This document shows, one piece after another, positions 1-9,154 of a stretch of DNA of 64,000 nt. Numbering within the stretch: the stretch's first letter is position 1; the number at the start of each line of letters is the position of its first letter. The notes below the pieces were generated by a model. The model did no database searches, had not been told where the DNA came from, and saw nothing but the letters and a program-made list of their open reading frames with translations. The DNA is from Cladorhizidae sp. MBARI D1340-BT2 (taxonomy: Eukaryota > Porifera > Demospongiae > Poecilosclerida > Cladorhizidae), in the NCBI GenBank assembly GCA_028752905.1, contig JAQNBH010000010.1, forward strand, positions 10,097,993 to 10,161,992, written 5' to 3'. A program made the position numbers and the translations under genes.

Positions 1-559
1 ATTTATAGCACTTCAAGTCTAACCACTCCGGAAATACCCTTACCTAGCACCTAACCCATAGTTTTTTAGGGCCTGGTTTTTCCCAACTGTATATAACTTT
101 AGCATACATACACCTATGACAAAGTGTTTTACATCACATAAGAGCAGACAGAGAGATCTATCTTTTAAGCTATTTATCAAGTTCATACAATAAAGCATAT
201 AGAAAATATGAAGTTCCAAAGTTGGAGGTAATCACAACAAATTATGAGGTAAAACCCAATTAAAATCAGGAAGGGATCCCCGATAACTGGCTGTATTGGT
301 GTGTGTGTGCAAAATAGGAGCATTTCAGCACTGCAAAAAGTATTCCAATGCTATGACAATAATATAACTGGGGGGGAAAATTTTTTCATTCAAATCCTTT
401 TTTTGCCCATCCGACCCCCTTAAGTGAGAGATTCAAGATATTCTATTGAATATACATGTTTGCTAATTTCCACAGTATTAGAAAAATGATATCTCTAAGT
501 TCTAAAATGCATGGTTCTAACTGGGAACACCTCCCAAGTTTAATATTGCTAGCATTGAT

Positions 560-1210
560 TATTGGATCACTTCAAATATATGTTGTGTCGGTAAGAGTGC
601 TTGCTCGATGCTTCTGATGATTGCATCTTCTTGGAATTGTGATCTCTGATCCGCTGTTGGTAGCAATCGTCTCAGCATCTTTGAACCAATCAATCCATAC
701 TGACTTGAAGTTGTCTTTCTCTATATATGGACTTCATTAATGGCTATGTCGATGTACTTGTATGCAGCTACCACATCAACACATCAGCTTCTGAAGTTTG
801 GTGCTGAGCCCTTTCAGTTTATCCAGGCCATTCAGCAGAGTAACAAGTGCCACAATATTGTAGCCAGTTTTCAATGAATGTTTCATCCCCTCTACTTTGG
901 TCTAAGTGGATATGTCCCAGGACCAATTCTCTTTGTCTCCTCTTGCCTGCTCGATCTGTGGATAGTCATGTGACACATATCATGGAGTGTGGTGAAGATA
1001 TACTTATACAGAGCATGAAATGTTTCTAAGCAATCATGTCTCTCGCTTCATCTGGTCCTACAAAGGCTTTTGAGTTTGGAAACTATGTTTTCAGGAGCAC
1101 ACACACAAAGGACAAGCTCAAGAAAGTGCTATCTCTTAGGAGGCAGATGACAGAACAAGTACACATCATTGATTATGTTAAGCATGTTTCTGAGAGCTTA
1201 AACTGAACAT
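560..1210 (-). pseudogene. hAT-like (DUF4371/ZMYM1-type) transposase relic
   Basis: Reading the minus strand from about 1050 down to 560 gives pieces in shifting frames that resemble the middle of DUF4371-type hAT transposases. First comes a stretch with DCLETFHALYKYIFTTLHDM, then NIVALVTLLNGLDKLKGLS followed by TKLQK, then DVVAAYKYIDIAI, then a segment around WIDWFKDAETIA. In the family this region, rich in L-S-x-x-L-Q and W-x-x-L patterns, precedes the C-terminal dimerisation domain. Stops and frame changes between the pieces show it is dead. No terminal inverted repeats were found. The family call rests on remembered patterns and could be wrong. The relic may extend further right, but nothing past 1210 is recognisable. 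Confidence 0.42.
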
Positions 1211-2879
1211 GACTTCCCAATTGCCAGATTTAGAACATGAGAAGGACTGTGTGTATATATTGCAAGTTGTTTTTTCTCACAGATCAATGCTTGGGCTCCA
1301 TTTTTCTCATCAGCCATTGCTGAAGCACCATCAAATGACTACCCTCCCCTGCTGTGTTGCACATCCAATTGCTTGGAAAGATGCTCCAGATAGCACTAGC
1401 CATGTATTGTCCACCAGGCAGCTCTAGATGGAGGAAGTCTTGCCTGTTATGAGGTTCTGTGCCAGTTATGTCAAACAGAGGGACAGTACCTCCCTGTTTC
1501 CATGGGGGTCTGTAATTCCATCAGCCAGGATACTGTTGTATGCACTTATTTCAGAGGTCCCAGGATTTTCTCATATAGGTTGCGGGTAATGATGCCAACA
1601 AGTTCATTCTGAGTAATTTTTGACATGTAACACTTGTCCTTCTCATCCTGTTCCAGTTTACACAAGATTATGGTCACTCATGGAGTATGATCAATAATTG
1701 CATGAAATTCCCCCTGTTAGTTGCACAGACAGTACCCAAGATTACCATTTTTCCATTTGGCTTAGCAAACAGTATATACACAGTACTTACAGTATCCACC
1801 ACTCAGAGAAGGCGAATAAGAAGGCTACGTAAATGTTTTCGACCTAGAATCAGTGGGATTCATTATCTTTCTTTGTCACTTCACCAGTAACAAAGTTAGT
1901 TCCATAGTCCTCCTGTGTGAGTTAGTTATACTTATACTTGTCTCAACCTGTTATAGATTGCCTTGAAGCAAAGAACCCTATGTCATATGAAATAGGATAA
2001 TGGGGCACAGCAACAGCACAAGCGAGTTTAGTACAGTAATTGAAGCTGGGCTAGTAATTACTACCTTTACCAAAGAGTTCTGGGCTGCTAGAGTTACTTG
2101 CAGAAGTATTATCCAAAGAACCATCACCGGAAGCTTACTTAACCCTACAAATACAATTTGAATAGAATTGTCACTGTGTGCACTAATTATAAAATGCACC
2201 TGAACTAGGTCAGGTCTCCTGTGCTAAATCTTTTAATGTGTATGATATTCTAGCTACATGTAGCTTGCTGACAGGCGGAGTCTAACCTATAATCCTTAAT
2301 ATTATACAATATCTTAGTTACTGTGTCTTACTGTGGTATATGTACCTGAAGAAATCTGCAATGGACTGCTGCCTCACATTATTTTGTGGTGGCTCCATGC
2401 ATAACTAAGTCTTGAGATGAGAAAGTAGTTTGAAGTGAGGGCTGTAGGAGATCATACTATAGCACTGTAGGTCTTCAAAATGCTAGAAGAAAGAAGTAAG
2501 AAATACACTTGAGTTTTGCCAGTCAGAGAAAAACAGAGCTCACCACCTGCAATACAGTAAAGGTCAGGACATTCACTAATCCAGGCCTCAATTTGTTCAG
2601 ATTACTGAAAGTGATAATTTGTACACTACACAAGTAGATGTACATACAGATATTTATGTCATGCAGTCAGTCCTAGTGTTCAATTACATAGGTTTGTACA
2701 TGCCAGTCATATGAGCTGTAAGTGATCCTTGCAAATAATTTGCCTAGAGCTGGCAACAACAAGGACTTGGCAATATGACCTAAGTTGTAATAACTAAACC
2801 CTTGAGGGGTGGGGGGTGGGGTGGGGGTAAAATTCCCTAAACCTCACCCCCCCTTTGACTAGAATCCCCCACAACACTA
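1211..2879. other. No recognisable gene
   Basis: Only short ORFs are present (under 75 codons), without domain-like motifs or paired splice sites that I can support. Part of the left edge may still belong to the transposase relic before it. A G-rich stretch of repeated GGGG runs lies near 2808-2830, just outside the 3' end of the LINE relic. Confidence 0.5.
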
Positions 2880-3639
2880 ACAATCCTGCTGAAGCAGTCC
2901 TCAGTCTAAATTGCAATTGCACACCTTCCTGACCCTCACATACCTCCCCACTCCTGCACCATTCTTTGCCAATTTATACAAGTTCAGCACACTCTTGATG
3001 TTTACTTCCTCCTCTCAATCCTTCTCATTTCTCACCTTGATTTTTACCTTCCAATTAAGTATTAACCAAATCTCATCATTTAGCGCATATTTCTTCCTCA
3101 AGATTTCATAATCTTCGCACCATTCAAATCCTCCATCCTCTCTAGGTTGATTTACAACTATTTTGACCAATCTGCTCTATTCCAACAACTCCAATCTCTT
3201 ACCAAACAAAACCTTCATCTCTTCCATCCTCTCTTTCAGTTTTCTCCACTCCTAATCTCCCCGTGTATTGCCATTCTGCTACTTTATTACTTGCCCTCAA
3301 CAATCTCTTTCCCACTTTCATCTGTGCAGACTCCAACTTCTTGAAGTTTTATGTCCACCTGTCCACCACATTTTGGCTGCATATTCCATAATAGGTCTGA
3401 ACTCCCACACCATTCTTCCTATGTCTACTTCTTACCTGCCCATTCACTCGACTCATCCATGTCACCATCCCACCTCACTTTTCTGCCTTCTTTGCCATCT
3501 TATCTAACTGAACATTACCACTTAGCTTCCTATCAAATCACAATCCCATGTACTTGAATTCTTCGACCTCTTCCAATATCTCCTCCCCAATCATCCAATT
3601 CACCACCATGCTTCTTTCATAAACTTAAGCCTGTACCAC
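2880..3639 (-). mobile_element. LINE (non-LTR retrotransposon) relic, C-terminal part
   Basis: The minus strand carries frameshifted pieces typical of the end of a LINE ORF2. They include a segment with GRMVWEFRPIMEYAAKMWW, a following TGGHKTSRSW-like stretch, and a piece with EWRKLKERMEEMKVLFGKRL. These match the usual post-RT tail of animal LINEs, where the pattern E-H-A-A-x-x-W-W and then W-R-K-L-E-E-R-R recurs. Many stops interrupt it, so it is inactive. It is the downstream half of the same element found at 9155-10590. The two halves were separated by the LTR retrotransposon at 3640-9149. Confidence 0.7.
3635..3639. repeat. Target-site duplication, left copy (ACCAC)
   Basis: The five bases ACCAC just before the 5' LTR recur at 9150-9154 directly after the 3' LTR. 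A 5-bp duplication is usual for LTR retrotransposon integration and fixes the element borders at 3640 and 9149. Confidence 0.92.
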
Positions 3640-4056
3640 TGTCAGGGACCCCCTGACTGACCAAATACCAGAGTGTGAACCACACAGAGGAGGGAATAAG
3701 GACACAGGAAGTAGTGTCACGAACATATTCCTACCTGATAAAGAAGCCGAACAAGTGGACAGTTCTGGTTGGACCAGACCAGAAGCAGGAAGGCCACTCG
3801 AAATGACCTAATATGGTCATTTCCAGAGCACTAATGAGGATGCTGCGGTCTGAGGGCGTAAACAGTTAGTAAATTAGAAAAGGACTTACTCAAGTTGTCT
3901 AATAAGCATTAGGCGCTAACAATAAGGTTGTTAGCTGGGAAGTCTGAGCTGAGGAATTTCAATTGCGCAATAATTGTTATCAAGGCCAGGCTTGATAAGT
4001 GGGTGGCTACTGTAGTTCAGCAAAAGCGGCTGGAGCTAAGTAGGCCAACGCTTACA
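3640..4056 (+). repeat. 5' LTR of the Gmr1-like element (417 bp)
   Basis: It begins TGTCAGGGACC and ends ACGCTTACA, matching the 3' LTR nearly base for base along the shared parts. It lacks roughly 165 bp that the 3' LTR carries after AAAAGGACT. The sequence at about 3876 reads TTAGAAAAGG where the 3' LTR has TTATAAAAGG, so the likely TATA box of this LTR is altered. That should weaken transcription of the element. Confidence 0.92.
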
Positions 4057-4074
4057 TTGGTGGCAGCGGTGGGA
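4057..4074 (+). other. Primer-binding site of the Gmr1-like element
   Basis: Directly after the LTR the sequence reads TTGGTGGCAGCGGTGGG. A TGG one base inside the LTR border is what is expected for pairing with the CCA end of a tRNA. I cannot name the tRNA without a search. Confidence 0.7.
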
Positions 4075-4284
4075 TTCCAAGCGGTGAATCCTCTACCGAG
4101 TTGAAGATTGATTTTTTTGGTTTCGAGTTTGCACAGGCAGGTGCAACTCCAGAACGTTGCTGGGTGTTGTTGTTATCTACAGGATTGAGCTATCATGTCG
4201 GAAGAAAAACGACACTAAACTCGACCGGGCGAAGACCGATCCCTAAGAAGTAGGGAGGGGCAACAGCTAACAGATCCACCCCCT

Positions 4285-5292
4285 GTGGCAGAAGCTGAGA
4301 ACATAGAGAGTGCTACTATGGACCGTTTCATGCAGAATTGGATGAGAACAGAGGCACAAAGAATAGAGAGAGAGGACCAGAGAAGGGAAGAAGACCGTCA
4401 ATATCAGAAACAACAACAAGTGCGTTGGGCACAGATGTTGATGGAAGCAAGACAGCCAGTTCCAGTGGCTGTGGTGCCAGTGCCACCCCCCAGACCACCA
4501 AAGTTGACGATACAAAAATTTGCAGAGGGCACTGACGACATGGGTGCCTATTTGGGGGCGTTTGAAGTAACTGCCACAGCTGCAGTATGGCCACAGGCTC
4601 AGTGGAGCATCTACTTACGAAGCTCACTATCTGGCCAGGGACTGACGGCTGTTAACGCTCTGTCCCCTGCCGATCAGACCGATTATGATGTGGTTAAACA
4701 GACACTGTTGAGCACCTACCACATATCAACTGAGACCTACCGACGAGGAGTCTTCGATTGTGTATTTGATCAAGCCAACCCAGAGGCTTGGATGAGGTCT
4801 TTCAAACAGTTCTTCTCCCAGTGGGTGGAAGAGACAGGAGGTGGAGTTTTTGATCGCGTGCTAATTGAACTAGCCTTGCAGAAACTACCGAGATGGCTAC
4901 AAAGCCAGATGAGGAACCTGAATCCTGGGAGATATGATGGGCTGACAGAGGCTGTAGTCCGCTACTTGGGAAACCAAAGGAAGGAAGGGGAGGTTAAACG
5001 GCCAGAGAAGAAGGAACCGTATCGCCCGCCCCTGAGAGACACCCCGGGCCGACACAGAGTACCAGAGCCTAAGAGACTGATTGACAGTTCAAGAGGTGCC
5101 AACCCAGACACATTTCAAAGAGACATGAGGTCTGTTGAGTGTTATCGGTGTAAAAAAATGGGACGTCATATGCAAAGGGATTGTTGGGTTAAGCTAGAAC
5201 GAGCAAATTGTGCAATACCCTCCCTTAACGGGTTACCTTCTTGGTCTAGGCCTGTACAGATAAATGGCTCTCATAGACACAGGATGTTCTAA
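4285..5292 (+). CDS. gag: Gag polyprotein of the Gmr1-like element
   Basis: A 335-residue reading frame. Residues about 15-50 are highly charged and coiled-coil-like. The middle (about 80-225) has the helical capsid pattern of retrotransposon Gag, including W-x-x-Y-L near residue 107 and a tryptophan-rich stretch around AWMRSF. Near residue 287 lies a zinc knuckle, CYRCKKMGRHMQRDC. It has five residues between the second Cys and the His, where the canonical CCHC knuckle has four. It would form the particle and bind RNA. The frame stays open from the ATG to the overlap with the protease frame, which lies at +1 relative to gag. The ends overlap by 29 bases, suggesting frameshifted expression of Pol. 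Confidence 0.85.
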   Translation: MAEAENIESATMDRFMQNWMRTEAQRIEREDQRREEDRQYQKQQQVRWAQMLMEARQPVPVAVVPVPPPRPPKLTIQKFAEGTDDMGAYLGAFEVTATAAVWPQAQWSIYLRSSLSGQGLTAVNALSPADQTDYDVVKQTLLSTYHISTETYRRGVFDCVFDQANPEAWMRSFKQFFSQWVEETGGGVFDRVLIELALQKLPRWLQSQMRNLNPGRYDGLTEAVVRYLGNQRKEGEVKRPEKKEPYRPPLRDTPGRHRVPEPKRLIDSSRGANPDTFQRDMRSVECYRCKKMGRHMQRDCWVKLERANCAIPSLNGLPSWSRPVQINGSHRHRMF

Positions 5293-6229
5293 AAGTATGG
5301 TGCACCCTAGATGTGTGACAGAAAAGGATTATTTGACCTGGGACATTGGGTACACCACTGCTAGCAGTAAGAAAATTTATTTTCCAGCAGCTAGAATATT
5401 GCTGAAAGTGGATGGAGATAAAGAGGTGGAGTTGGCAGTGGGGGTGTCAGAGCATTTACAAACTGATATGTTGTTGGGGTATTATATACCACAATTCAGA
5501 AGGTACCTAGGACAGGCTCTTGATGATGAGGCGAAGAAGGACGGTAACGCCCCATCCCCACAAACCACACACCCCAAACATAGTACGAAGACGACCCATA
5601 CCCAACCACAGAATTTCTTGAGCAGAGATGCAGAGTCGACCCCACACGCTTCCGCCAGACCGGAGAAGAGCATGATGGTCACCCGAGCTCAACAGAAGAA
5701 ACGAGATGAAAATGAAGAGCGAGCTCGCTTACAGCAGGAGCTAGATGAACCCATCATATCTACCCTGGACCCAGTCGAGGAAGGAAGTGAAGCGGAGGAT
5801 GTCAAACCAGACCTGATTGATAGAACTGGAAAGGAGGGAGAGACTGAAGAAACAGAGGGTGGAGTAGATGACGTCATTACTACGGAGGAACTAAAAAAGG
5901 CCCAGAGGTATGACCCCACTCTAAACACCATAAGAGCTAAGGCTGATAGTGGTAGTGACGATTATTTTTGGAAGAATGAAATCTTAATGAGGAGGCCTTA
6001 CCATGTGATGGGCAAGAACCTGATTGTCTTACCCAAGGTAGCTAGGGGGAAAGTGTTAGCTATGGCTCATAATACTCCATGGGCTGGGCACTTTGGGCAA
6101 GAGAGGACCCTGCATGCAATCAGGGTCAGAATGGATTGGCCAGGAATAGCAAAGGAGGTAAAAGAGATGTGTGCGTCCTGCCCCCTGTGTCAAAAGGCTG
6201 GCCCTGCGGTGACAACTAAGGCCCCCTAA
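5264..6229 (+). CDS. pol: Pol part 1: aspartic protease and integrase zinc-binding domain
   Basis: The frame opens with the protease active site ALIDTGCSKS, and a second protease motif, DMLLGYYIP, follows about 70 residues on. A charged linker rich in Glu and Lys spans residues 85-210. The C-terminal part is the integrase HHCC domain: H-N-T-P-W-A-G-H-F-G followed by C-A-S-C-P-L-C. The frame stops at 6227-6229, just after a run of five cytosines (6222-6226). The integrase core continues at once in another frame, so a single-base indel in or near that run probably split an originally continuous Pol. The listed start is only the first ATG: the true Pol start depends on frameshifting from gag. 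Confidence 0.85.
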   Translation: MALIDTGCSKSMVHPRCVTEKDYLTWDIGYTTASSKKIYFPAARILLKVDGDKEVELAVGVSEHLQTDMLLGYYIPQFRRYLGQALDDEAKKDGNAPSPQTTHPKHSTKTTHTQPQNFLSRDAESTPHASARPEKSMMVTRAQQKKRDENEERARLQQELDEPIISTLDPVEEGSEAEDVKPDLIDRTGKEGETEETEGGVDDVITTEELKKAQRYDPTLNTIRAKADSGSDDYFWKNEILMRRPYHVMGKNLIVLPKVARGKVLAMAHNTPWAGHFGQERTLHAIRVRMDWPGIAKEVKEMCASCPLCQKAGPAVTTKAP

Positions 6230-6240
6230 AACACTTACCC

Positions 6241-8304
6241 GTGATAAGAGAGTCCTTTTCCAGAGTGGCCATGGATATTTTTGGACCCTTAGAGAGAACA
6301 AAGGCAGGGAACAGGTACATACTTGTGGTTATGGATTATGAGTCCAAGTGGCCGGAAGCTTTTGCCTTACCAAACATGACTGCCGAGACGGTAGCCAATT
6401 GTTTGGTAGAAATCACAGCCCGGGTTGGGGTACCAACGGAAATCATATCCGATAACGGGTCCAACTTTGTGTCGAAGGTTATGAAGCAGTTCTGCAGCCT
6501 GGTGGGAATGAAACAGATTAAGACCTCCCCATATCATCCACAGACGGATGGTATGGTGGAGAGGTTTAATGCCACCCTAAAAAGATTACTGAGAAAGCTT
6601 ACCCAAAACCCGTCGGTCGAATGGGACAAATGCCTCTCCTATGTACTATGGGCATACAGGGGCACCGTTCATAGAACCACGGGGTTTTCCCCTTATAATT
6701 TGCTGTTCGGGAGGGAGATGAGGATGCCCCTCGACCAGATGGTCCGTTATTGGAAGGGAAAGGAAGAGAGTGATGAGTCGAGTGTGGTAGAGTACGTACA
6801 GACACTGAAGGCAAACATGGAAGTGGTGAGAGATCTTGCCTATGAGAGAGAGATATGTGAGAAAACAAAACAGAAAAGGTATCATGATCAAACAGCCAAG
6901 GAGAGAACATTCATAGTGGGTGATTACGTGTTAGTTTTCAGGCCAGTAAAGAAGAACAAATTAATGAACCAGTGGGAGGGACCGTACCCCATTAGCAAAG
7001 TTGTTACAAGTGTGACGTACCAGGTGGATGTGGGGGCGACAGTCAAAAGGTATAGAACCTACCACATTAACTGCATAAGGAAGTGGACCTCCCCTGTGGC
7101 TTCTGTGTTTATGGCTTTTGATGAAGAGGAAGAAACCTCTGACAAAGTGAAGGAATGCACCCACACCCTGCCTCTCTCTCAACACAGAGAATTGAAGACT
7201 CTGAAAGAAAAGTACAAGGATGTTTTTCAAGATATCCCGGGTAGAACCTACTTGATACAACATGATATACCAACCGGTGAGGCCACCCCTGTGAGATTAC
7301 CCCCATACAGGTTGGCTCATTCTGCCCTAGACACCTTGAAGGAAGAAATTAAGACCCTACTTAATCAAGGGATTATAAGAGCATCTAAAAGCCCTTGGGC
7401 GGCCCCTATTGTACTAGTAGCCAAAAAGGACGGGTCTCGTCGAATGTGCGTGGACTATAGGAGACTTAACAAAGTTACAGTTAATGATTCCTACCCTTTA
7501 CCCAACATAGAGGAACTCATTTCGAGTCTGGGGTCTTCTGCTTTTATCACCACCTTAGATCTATCAAAGGGATACTATCAAGTGCCTGTGAACCCTGAGC
7601 ATGTACACAAGACGGCTTTTGTCACCCCTCAAGGTAAATATGAGTTTTTAACCATGCCTTTTGGGCTAGTGTCAGCCCCATCCACCTTCCAGCGGTTGAT
7701 GGATGAGGTACTGGAAGGGTTACAGAAGTATACAGTAGCATACCTTGATGACATCATCATTCACAGTGACTCTTGGAATGAACATCTGACACATTTGGAG
7801 GTAGTGCTTTCCAAATTGAGAAGTGCTGGGTTGACAGTGAAAGAAAAGAAATGCACCTTCGCTAGTGGGAGCTGTGTATACCTCGGGTATGTAGTGGGAA
7901 GTGGGAAAGTTAAGCCTATGAATGACAAAGTAGGTGAGGTGCAAGACTTTAAAATGCCCTTAAACAAGAAAGATGTCCGGTCCTTCTTAGGATTATGCGG
8001 ATATTATCGCAAGTTTATACCAGACTTTGCGACAATAGCTACCCCCCTGTCCGAACTCACCCGAAAGAAAGAATCAAACAAAGTGAGATGGTCCAACAAG
8101 TGTGCCCAAGCATTCTCTCGCCTTAAAGAAGCCTTAATGAAAGCCCCAGTGTTAGTCACCCCGGATTGGACTCTGCCTTTTGTATTACAAACTGACGCCT
8201 CTGCCACTGGGCTGGGGTATGTGTTGAGTCAGGTAGACAGGGAAGGAGAGGAGCATCCAATAGCATACGCTTCTAAGAAGTTGTTGGCCAGTGAACGGAA
8301 TTAA
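6241..8304 (+). CDS. pol: Pol part 2: integrase core, reverse transcriptase, start of RNase H
   Basis: The order is integrase then RT. Integrase catalytic residues are in MDIFGP, ISDNGSNF and MVERFN. A GPY/F-like module follows (GDYVLVFRPVKK to WEGPYPISKV). RT occupies about residues 350-560, with SPWAAPIVLVAKKDGSRR, the DLSKGYYQ motif, MPFGL and the catalytic YLDDII. RNase H begins with TDASATGLGYV. The start used is a GTG, but the frame is open upstream and the domain really continues from the previous frame. A TAA at 8302-8304 interrupts RNase H. The same frame resumes at once with the rest of the domain. Confidence 0.9.
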   Translation: MIRESFSRVAMDIFGPLERTKAGNRYILVVMDYESKWPEAFALPNMTAETVANCLVEITARVGVPTEIISDNGSNFVSKVMKQFCSLVGMKQIKTSPYHPQTDGMVERFNATLKRLLRKLTQNPSVEWDKCLSYVLWAYRGTVHRTTGFSPYNLLFGREMRMPLDQMVRYWKGKEESDESSVVEYVQTLKANMEVVRDLAYEREICEKTKQKRYHDQTAKERTFIVGDYVLVFRPVKKNKLMNQWEGPYPISKVVTSVTYQVDVGATVKRYRTYHINCIRKWTSPVASVFMAFDEEEETSDKVKECTHTLPLSQHRELKTLKEKYKDVFQDIPGRTYLIQHDIPTGEATPVRLPPYRLAHSALDTLKEEIKTLLNQGIIRASKSPWAAPIVLVAKKDGSRRMCVDYRRLNKVTVNDSYPLPNIEELISSLGSSAFITTLDLSKGYYQVPVNPEHVHKTAFVTPQGKYEFLTMPFGLVSAPSTFQRLMDEVLEGLQKYTVAYLDDIIIHSDSWNEHLTHLEVVLSKLRSAGLTVKEKKCTFASGSCVYLGYVVGSGKVKPMNDKVGEVQDFKMPLNKKDVRSFLGLCGYYRKFIPDFATIATPLSELTRKKESNKVRWSNKCAQAFSRLKEALMKAPVLVTPDWTLPFVLQTDASATGLGYVLSQVDREGEEHPIAYASKKLLASERN

Positions 8305-8569
8305 TCAGCTATCGAGCGGGAGGCTCTAGCCATAATAAAAGGAGTCCAACATTTTCGTACGTACTTGGAGGGTACCCACTTTATTATCCAAACCGACCAC
8401 AACCCCTTAACCCACCTGACTAATCTAAAAGATAACCACGGCAGATTAGCTAGGTGGGCTCTCTCTCTTCAACCCTACAGTTATGATATTGTTCATCGCA
8501 GTGGTAAAGCCAATGCCAATGCGGATGGCCTTTCCAGAGACCCAGGGTCTCTGACCAATGTTGGGGGAG
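8305..8569 (+). pseudogene. pol: Pol remainder: RNase H C-terminal part after the stop
   Basis: In the same frame as the preceding Pol, and directly after the TAA, the sequence encodes the second half of gypsy RNase H. It contains IEREALAIIKGVQHFR, then IIQTDHNPLTHL, and later ANANADGLSRD. The catalytic Glu of EREAL and the Asp of TDHNPL are present. A frame beginning at 8365 runs on past the LTR border to 8742, but the part inside the LTR is not protein-coding in any functional sense. Confidence 0.8.
8560..8569 (+). other. Polypurine tract of the Gmr1-like element
   Basis: TTGGGGGAG directly abuts the 3' LTR (TGTCAGGG). A purine run at this place primes plus-strand DNA synthesis in LTR elements. 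Confidence 0.75.
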
Positions 8570-9149
8570 TGTCAGGGACCCCCCTGACTGACCAAATACC
8601 AGAGTGTGAACCACACAGAGGAGGGAATAAGGACACAGGAAGTAGTGTCACGAACATATTCCTACCTGATAAAGAAGCCGAACAAGTGGACAGTTCTGGT
8701 TGGACCAGACCAGAAGCAGGAAGGCCACTCGAAATGACCTAATATGGTCATTTCCAGAGCACTAATGAGGATGCTGCGGTCTGAGGGCGTAAACAGTTAG
8801 TAAATTATAAAAGGACTAAACTATTATTATTAGAATTTGAACTGTTTTGATAAGAACCTCTGTTATTGCTGCTAAGTTGTATTACTACTGTTGTATTGTT
8901 CTGTGGGAGTAAAAGATATTGTTATCTCCCTGAATGAATCTTAATTACTCTAATCTCTCTCAAATGAAGCGTTAGGCGCTATTCAAGTTGTCTAATAAGC
9001 ATTAGGCGCTAACAATAAGGTTGTTAGCTGGGAAGTCTGAGCTGAGGAATTTCAATTGCGCAATAATTGTTATCAAGGCCAGGCTTGATAAGTGGGTGGC
9101 TACTGTAGTTCAGCAAAAGCGGCTGGAGCTAAGTAGGCCAACGCTTACA
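8570..9149 (+). repeat. 3' LTR of the Gmr1-like element (580 bp)
   Basis: This is the longer LTR copy. It holds a TATA-like TTATAAAAGG near 8805 and an internal segment (about 8817-8983) absent from the 5' LTR. Two short direct repeats, GCGTTAGGCGCT and GCATTAGGCGCT, sit at the right edge of that segment. Slippage between repeats of this kind could explain length variation of the LTR. Confidence 0.92.
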
Positions 9150-9154
9150 ACCAC
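9150..9154. repeat. Target-site duplication, right copy (ACCAC)
   Basis: The second copy of ACCAC, directly after the 3' LTR. Confidence 0.92.

Larger units (their letters stand above)
3640..9149 (+). mobile_element. Gmr1-like LTR retrotransposon (gypsy-type RT, copia-type order)
   Basis: This is a 5.5-kb element bounded by LTRs that start TGTCAGGG and end CGCTTACA, with a 5-bp target duplication. Inside are gag (4285-5292), a protease and the integrase zinc-binding domain (5264-6229), then the integrase core, reverse transcriptase and RNase H in one frame (6241-8569). In ordinary Ty3/Gypsy elements integrase comes last. Here it precedes RT, although the RT motifs (MPFGL, YLDDII) are of the gypsy type. 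This order defines the Gmr1 group, described from deuterostomes such as cod. Only two disabling changes in pol were seen: a frameshift near 6222-6228 and a stop at 8302-8304. The element looks recently inserted, but this copy cannot make full Pol. Confidence 0.9.
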
